Positions 60,533-64,000 of a stretch of DNA of 64,000 nucleotides are shown here, piece after piece. The DNA lies in assembly GCA_016214895.1 (NCBI GenBank), contig JACRMR010000012.1, forward strand, positions 233,142 to 297,141, in the 5' to 3' direction. The DNA comes from a candidate division KSB1 bacterium (lineage in GTDB: Bacteria > Electryoneota > RPQS01). The translations under genes and the position numbers were made by a program. Each line of letters begins with the position of its first letter. Position 1 is the first letter of the stretch. A model generated the notes under the pieces. That model did no database searches, was not told the origin of the DNA, and saw nothing but the letters and a program-made list of their open reading frames with translations.

Positions 60533-61786
60533 CTACGCTCCCGACTGGACCGCGCGACCGAGCATAAAGACCGGCAGGTAGATCGCGATCAAAATGATGC
60601 CGATCACGCCACCGATCAGGATAATCAGCAGCGGTTCAATCAGGGAGGTGAGGCGGCCGATCGTCGCATCCACCTGCTTCGTATAGAACTCCGCGACTTT
60701 TTCCAACAGCCGGTTGATTTCGCCGGTTTCTTCGCCCGTCTGAATCAACTGCACGACGATCGGCGGAATGACGCCGGATTTCTTGAGCGCCACCGAAATC
60801 GCGAAACCGTCCTTGATCAAGCCACTTGCCTGCCGCAGGCCGTTTGCAATCACGCGATTGTCCACCACGCGCACGGCATGCGCCAGCGCTTCGAGCACCG
60901 GGACGCCCGATCCGATCAGAATCCCGAACGTGCGCGCGAACTTGTCCATGATTGCACTCATCAGCAGACCGCCGAAGATCGGAAAGCGAAGCTTGAAGGT
61001 ATCCCACGCCAAACCGCCCTGCTTGGTCTTGGTCAGGACCCACAAGCCCGCCAGGCACGCCAGCACGACCATGAACACAAAGAAGAAGTTGTGCGTGACA
61101 ATGTTCGAGATATTCATGAGCGTGCGCGTCGCCAGCGGCAGTTTCGCGCCGAACTTATCGTAAACATCCTTGAACATCGGCACGACCACGATCATCAGGA
61201 AGGTAATGACGCCGCTCAGAAAGACCACGGAAAACACCGGATAGCTCATGGCGGACACGACCTTGCGGCGCGTATCCGACACGTTTTCGAGGTAATCCGA
61301 CAGCTGTTGCAGAATCACATGCAGATTACCGGACACCTCGCCGGCATGCACCAGAGCGACATACAGGTTGGAATACACGCCAGGGTGCTTCGCCAGCGCC
61401 TCGGAGAGCGCGAAGCCCTTCTTCAGGTCCGTCGAGACTTGCACCAGCACCTTCTTGAAACGGTAATTCCGCTCTTCAGTCAGCAGGTTTGTGATCGACT
61501 TCTCAATCGTCAGACCGGCGGAGAACATCGTGGAAAGCTGCCGTGTAAAGAACACCAATGTGCGCAACGGAATTCGCGTACGGAAGCGATAAATCGCCAG
61601 ACCGACCTGTTCGCCGACGGTCATTTCGTCAACGGCCAGCCCCCCGCGAATCTCACGCACGGAAACAATCTGCGACGCGCCCTTCTTGCGCAGCGAATCT
61701 ACCGCGGCCTCGTAGCTGGTGGCGCGAAGGTTGTCCTCCACGCGATTCCCATTCGCGTCCTTAATGACGTAGCTGTAAGTCGGCAT
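60533..61786 (-). CDS. pilC: Type II secretion/type IV pilus inner-membrane protein (GspF/PilC)
   Basis: 417 residues with two GspF repeats (FTRQLSTMFSAGLTIEKSITNLLTEE and FARTFGILIGSGVPVLEALAHAVRVV) and three TM segments. It is the platform protein that works with the PilB ATPase. The N-terminal 60 residues (TYSYVIKDANGNRVEDNLRA) match the usual leader domain. Confidence 0.96.
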   Translation of the reverse strand: MPTYSYVIKDANGNRVEDNLRATSYEAAVDSLRKKGASQIVSVREIRGGLAVDEMTVGEQVGLAIYRFRTRIPLRTLVFFTRQLSTMFSAGLTIEKSITNLLTEERNYRFKKVLVQVSTDLKKGFALSEALAKHPGVYSNLYVALVHAGEVSGNLHVILQQLSDYLENVSDTRRKVVSAMSYPVFSVVFLSGVITFLMIVVVPMFKDVYDKFGAKLPLATRTLMNISNIVTHNFFFVFMVVLACLAGLWVLTKTKQGGLAWDTFKLRFPIFGGLLMSAIMDKFARTFGILIGSGVPVLEALAHAVRVVDNRVIANGLRQASGLIKDGFAISVALKKSGVIPPIVVQLIQTGEETGEINRLLEKVAEFYTKQVDATIGRLTSLIEPLLIILIGGVIGIILIAIYLPVFMLGRAVQSGA

Positions 61787-61797
61787 GGTCGATCCTG

Positions 61798-63501
61798 TTA
61801 GTAATCCTGAACCGTCACGCGCAGCATCTCGTGAATCGTCGTCTCGCCGCGGAAGATCTTGCGCAACGCCGCCTCGCGTAGCGTGTACATCCCGTTGGAC
61901 ATCGCCAGCGTGCGAATATCTTCCTGGTTCGAGTTGTCAAACACCAGCCGCCGGACATTCTGCTTCATCTCCAGCATCTCGAAGATGCCCGTCCGCCCGT
62001 GATAGCCCGTGTTGCGGCAGTGCGCGCAACCGCGGCCACGGTAGAACTTCTTGCCCTCCGCCATTTTGCGATCGAGCATGATCAGCGCCAGCTCGTTGTC
62101 GTCGGGCTGCCACTCTTCCTTACAGTGCGAGCAGATCTTGCGGACCAGACGCTGCGCCATCACGAGATTCAGGCACGATCCGCAGAGGAACGGCGGCACA
62201 CCGATATCCAGGAGACGCGTAATCGTCGAGGGCGCGTCGTTCGCGTGAACCGTCGAGAACACGAGGTGGCCCGTGAGCGCGAACTTCACCGCGATGTCGG
62301 CGGTTTCCTCGTCGCGAATCTCGCCGATCAACAGCTTGTCCGGGTCCTGACGCAGAATCGAGCGCAGCGAGTTGGCGAAAGTCAAACCGATCATGGCCTT
62401 CGTCTGCACCTGATTCACGCCGGGAATATGATACTCGACCGGATCCTCCACCGTCGTGATGTTGTCCTCTTCGCTCTTGATCTCCTGCAAGGCGGCGAAC
62501 AGCGTCGTCGTCTTGCCGGCGCCGGTCGGTCCGGAGATGATGATCATGCCGTACGGCTGGCGAATCCAGCGACGGAAAATTACCAGCAGTTCCTCATCGA
62601 AGCCAAGCGTCGCGAGACTGTAAGCGAAGCTGCTCTTGTCGAGCAACCGCAACACGATCTTCTCGCCGCCGACCGTGGGCAGGATCGACACACGCATGTC
62701 GATTTCCTTCACGGCCGTCTTCACGGTGAACCGACCGTCCTGCGGCAGACGCTTCTCCGCGATATTCAGCTTGGACAAAATCTTGATCCGCGAAACGATC
62801 CCGGGATGGGAGGCCTTCGGCGGCCGCATGACCTCCGCCAGCACGCCGTCGATCCGGAAGCGCACGACGATGCCCTCTTCGAACGCCTCGATGTGAATAT
62901 CGGTGGCGCGCTCCTTGATGGCATCGGCGATCATCAGGTTGACAAGTTTCACGACCGGGGCGTCTTCGATGCCCATCGTGCGCGTCATGTCCACCAGGCC
63001 CTCTTCGTCCTCGTCCGACTGCGCGAAGAACTGCAAATCGCCAAGGGCCTCGGAAACCTCGTCGGCCTTGCGCTGCTTGACGTACGCGTTCTCAATCGTC
63101 GCGAAGATCGCGCCGGGCGCCGCGATGCGGATCTCCAGGTCCTTCTTGGTGAGCATCTTCAGCCGGTCTTCGGCCTCGATGTCATCCGGATCGGCCATGG
63201 CGACTACGAGCACGGATTCCGTGTGTTCGATCGGGATCAGCACATGCTGGCGGGCAAACGCCTCGGGCACGACGGCCACCGCGTCCTTGTCGGACGACTG
63301 AATCTTTTCCGCGGAGACAAACGGAATCCGCCATTGCTCCGCCAGACACTTGTAAACGATTTCCTCAGATGCGTGACCGAGCGCGACCAAGGTCTCGCCG
63401 ATCCGCTTGCGCGAGTCCTTCTGACGCGCCAAGCCGTCCTGCAACTGCTGATTGTTGATGTGGCCATGGCGAATCAGAATTTCGCCGATTTTTTCACGCA
63501 T
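61798..63501 (-). CDS. pilB: Type II secretion/type IV pilus assembly ATPase (GspE/PilB)
   Basis: 567 residues. An N-terminal MshEN-type domain (IGEILIRHGHINNQQLQDGLARQK) is followed by the ATPase with Walker A GPTGAGKTTT (residues 324-333), the Asp box and Walker B LLIGEIRDEETAD. A tetracysteine zinc motif is present at Cys457/460/492/495. It powers extension. The start is ATG at 63501 without an obvious SD; a heptad array lies 22 bp upstream. Confidence 0.97.
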   Translation of the reverse strand: MREKIGEILIRHGHINNQQLQDGLARQKDSRKRIGETLVALGHASEEIVYKCLAEQWRIPFVSAEKIQSSDKDAVAVVPEAFARQHVLIPIEHTESVLVVAMADPDDIEAEDRLKMLTKKDLEIRIAAPGAIFATIENAYVKQRKADEVSEALGDLQFFAQSDEDEEGLVDMTRTMGIEDAPVVKLVNLMIADAIKERATDIHIEAFEEGIVVRFRIDGVLAEVMRPPKASHPGIVSRIKILSKLNIAEKRLPQDGRFTVKTAVKEIDMRVSILPTVGGEKIVLRLLDKSSFAYSLATLGFDEELLVIFRRWIRQPYGMIIISGPTGAGKTTTLFAALQEIKSEEDNITTVEDPVEYHIPGVNQVQTKAMIGLTFANSLRSILRQDPDKLLIGEIRDEETADIAVKFALTGHLVFSTVHANDAPSTITRLLDIGVPPFLCGSCLNLVMAQRLVRKICSHCKEEWQPDDNELALIMLDRKMAEGKKFYRGRGCAHCRNTGYHGRTGIFEMLEMKQNVRRLVFDNSNQEDIRTLAMSNGMYTLREAALRKIFRGETTIHEMLRVTVQDY

Positions 63502-63522
63502 GAGGGAGAAGATGTCTTAAAG

Positions 63523-63550
63523 AAAATCCAAAATCCAAAATCGAAAATCC
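63523..63550. repeat. Heptanucleotide tandem repeat upstream of pilB
   Basis: Four 7-bp units: AAAATCC, AAAATCC, AAAATCG, AAAATCC. Confidence 0.85.
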
Positions 63551-63562
63551 AAAGCCGGAGCC

Positions 63563-63596
63563 GATTCCGGGCAGGTCGGGAGACCTGCCTCGGCGA
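63563..63596. repeat. GATTCCGG/CTCGGCG palindromic repeat unit
   Basis: Flanks GATTCCGG and CTCGGCG enclose a GGCAGGT/ACCTGCC stem with a CGGG-type loop. Directly follows the heptad array. Confidence 0.75.
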
Positions 63597-63811
63597 TTGA
63601 CAGGAGCCTATCGTGAAACAGTGTGGGTGCCTTCTTCGGCGAGGCAAAGCGGCTTTAGCCCCTTGACAGAGAGCCCGGAACAACGGGCTGAAGCCACGTT
63701 GCCTGATGCAACGGCTATTCTAAGCGAGGTTCAGGCAAAGAAGGGAGGCCGGAACCACTCGGTCGCGATTCCGGCCCCCACATTCTTCAGATCAACGTGA
63801 AAGCCCAAAGA

Positions 63812-64000
63812 TCAGCGTTGGAAGTTGACGATTACGGCGTCCACCGCTTCACCGTAACCTTCAACCTCGGCGCGAACTTCAACCGTGCGCTCCGTCTCCA
63901 GCGGCGAAGCAAACACGTATTGTTCAAACGCCCGCAGCCAGACGAAGGCCTGGCCGTTCAGGAACAGCGGATTGGCCACCGGACCCGTATTGCGCCGACC
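63812..64000 (-). CDS. C-terminal end of an unidentified protein (partial)
   Basis: The minus strand is open from the window edge to a TGA stop at 63812-63814 and encodes about 62 residues, ending AVDAVIVNFQR. Segments such as NGQAFVWLRAFEQYVF and ETERTVEVRAEVEGYGEAV look like a folded, partly beta domain, but no family was recognised. It lies upstream of pilB on the same strand, so a pilus-related role is possible but not shown. Confidence 0.55.
   Translation of the reverse strand, partial: GRRNTGPVANPLFLNGQAFVWLRAFEQYVFASPLETERTVEVRAEVEGYGEAVDAVIVNFQR

Larger units (their letters stand above)
63502..63811. other. Gene-free gap upstream of pilB with repeats
   Basis: It contains the heptad array at 63523-63550, a GATTCCGG/CTCGGCG unit at 63563-63596 (stem GGCAGGT/ACCTGCC) and an inverted pair CGGCTTTAGCCCC ... 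CGGGCTGAAGCC (about 63649-63695). No convincing gene. Confidence 0.7.

Overview
The window is a high-GC, gene-dense stretch of a Gram-negative chromosome, most likely from an FCB-superphylum bacterium (Bacteroidota relatives such as KSB1, Zixibacteria or Electryoneota-like lineages). The phylum cannot be fixed from sequence alone. Supporting signs are four secreted proteins with NYPNPFNP/FlgD-like type IX secretion sorting tails, a PorV/PorQ-like outer-membrane protein, a TPR-ExbB-ExbD-ExbD-TonB-PstS-like cluster of the Bacteroidota type, GmhA, and TTG-N17/20-TAnnTTT-like promoters. No rRNA, CRISPR array, phage or intact insertion sequence was seen.

Layout. Bases 1-9.1 kb (+) carry the pgpA end, cinA, thpR, an SRPBCC protein, recA, an OMP gene, recX, a secreted protein and alaS, with several dispersed repeats between them. 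Bases 9.1-14.2 kb (+) carry a YiiX-like hydrolase, gmhA, a BatA-like vWA protein and a secreted cytochrome c/copper-monooxygenase-like protein. Bases 14.3-20.4 kb (-) carry a sorting-tail protein, asd, a small membrane protein, selD with an in-frame UGA selenocysteine codon, and a Slt-type transglycosylase. Bases 20.6-30.9 kb (+) form a tightly overlapping run: T9SS cargo, PorV-like protein, HhH/barrel protein, rsmA, recO, glyQS and a membrane methyltransferase.

From 31.5 to 57.1 kb almost everything is on the minus strand: rpsF-ssb-rplI (without rpsR), ispE-spoVG-tRNA-Gln-prs-rplY-pth, an exopolysaccharide BY-kinase with a flippase-like protein, gcvT-comB-ftsK-lolA, the TonB/ExbBD cluster, a CtpA-type protease, a GlmU-like protein, dprA and obgE. 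Bases 57.4-59.5 kb hold a large T9SS cargo with its own promoter region. Bases 59.7-63.5 kb hold the type IV pilus/type II secretion core pilB-pilC-pilD. The window closes with the 3' end of an unidentified gene.

The most distinctive features lie outside ordinary gene content. (1) SelD is a selenoprotein with a convincing bacterial SECIS hairpin. (2) Five different heptanucleotide tandem-repeat arrays sit at gene starts. (3) A REPIN-like element occurs in three complete copies, each exactly 144 bp, plus truncated copies, one inside a tandem duplication of a gene's 3' end. (4) A second palindrome family has constant flanks and a covarying stem. (5) One secreted protein keeps all predicted ligands of a dicopper monooxygenase fused to a c-type heme domain.
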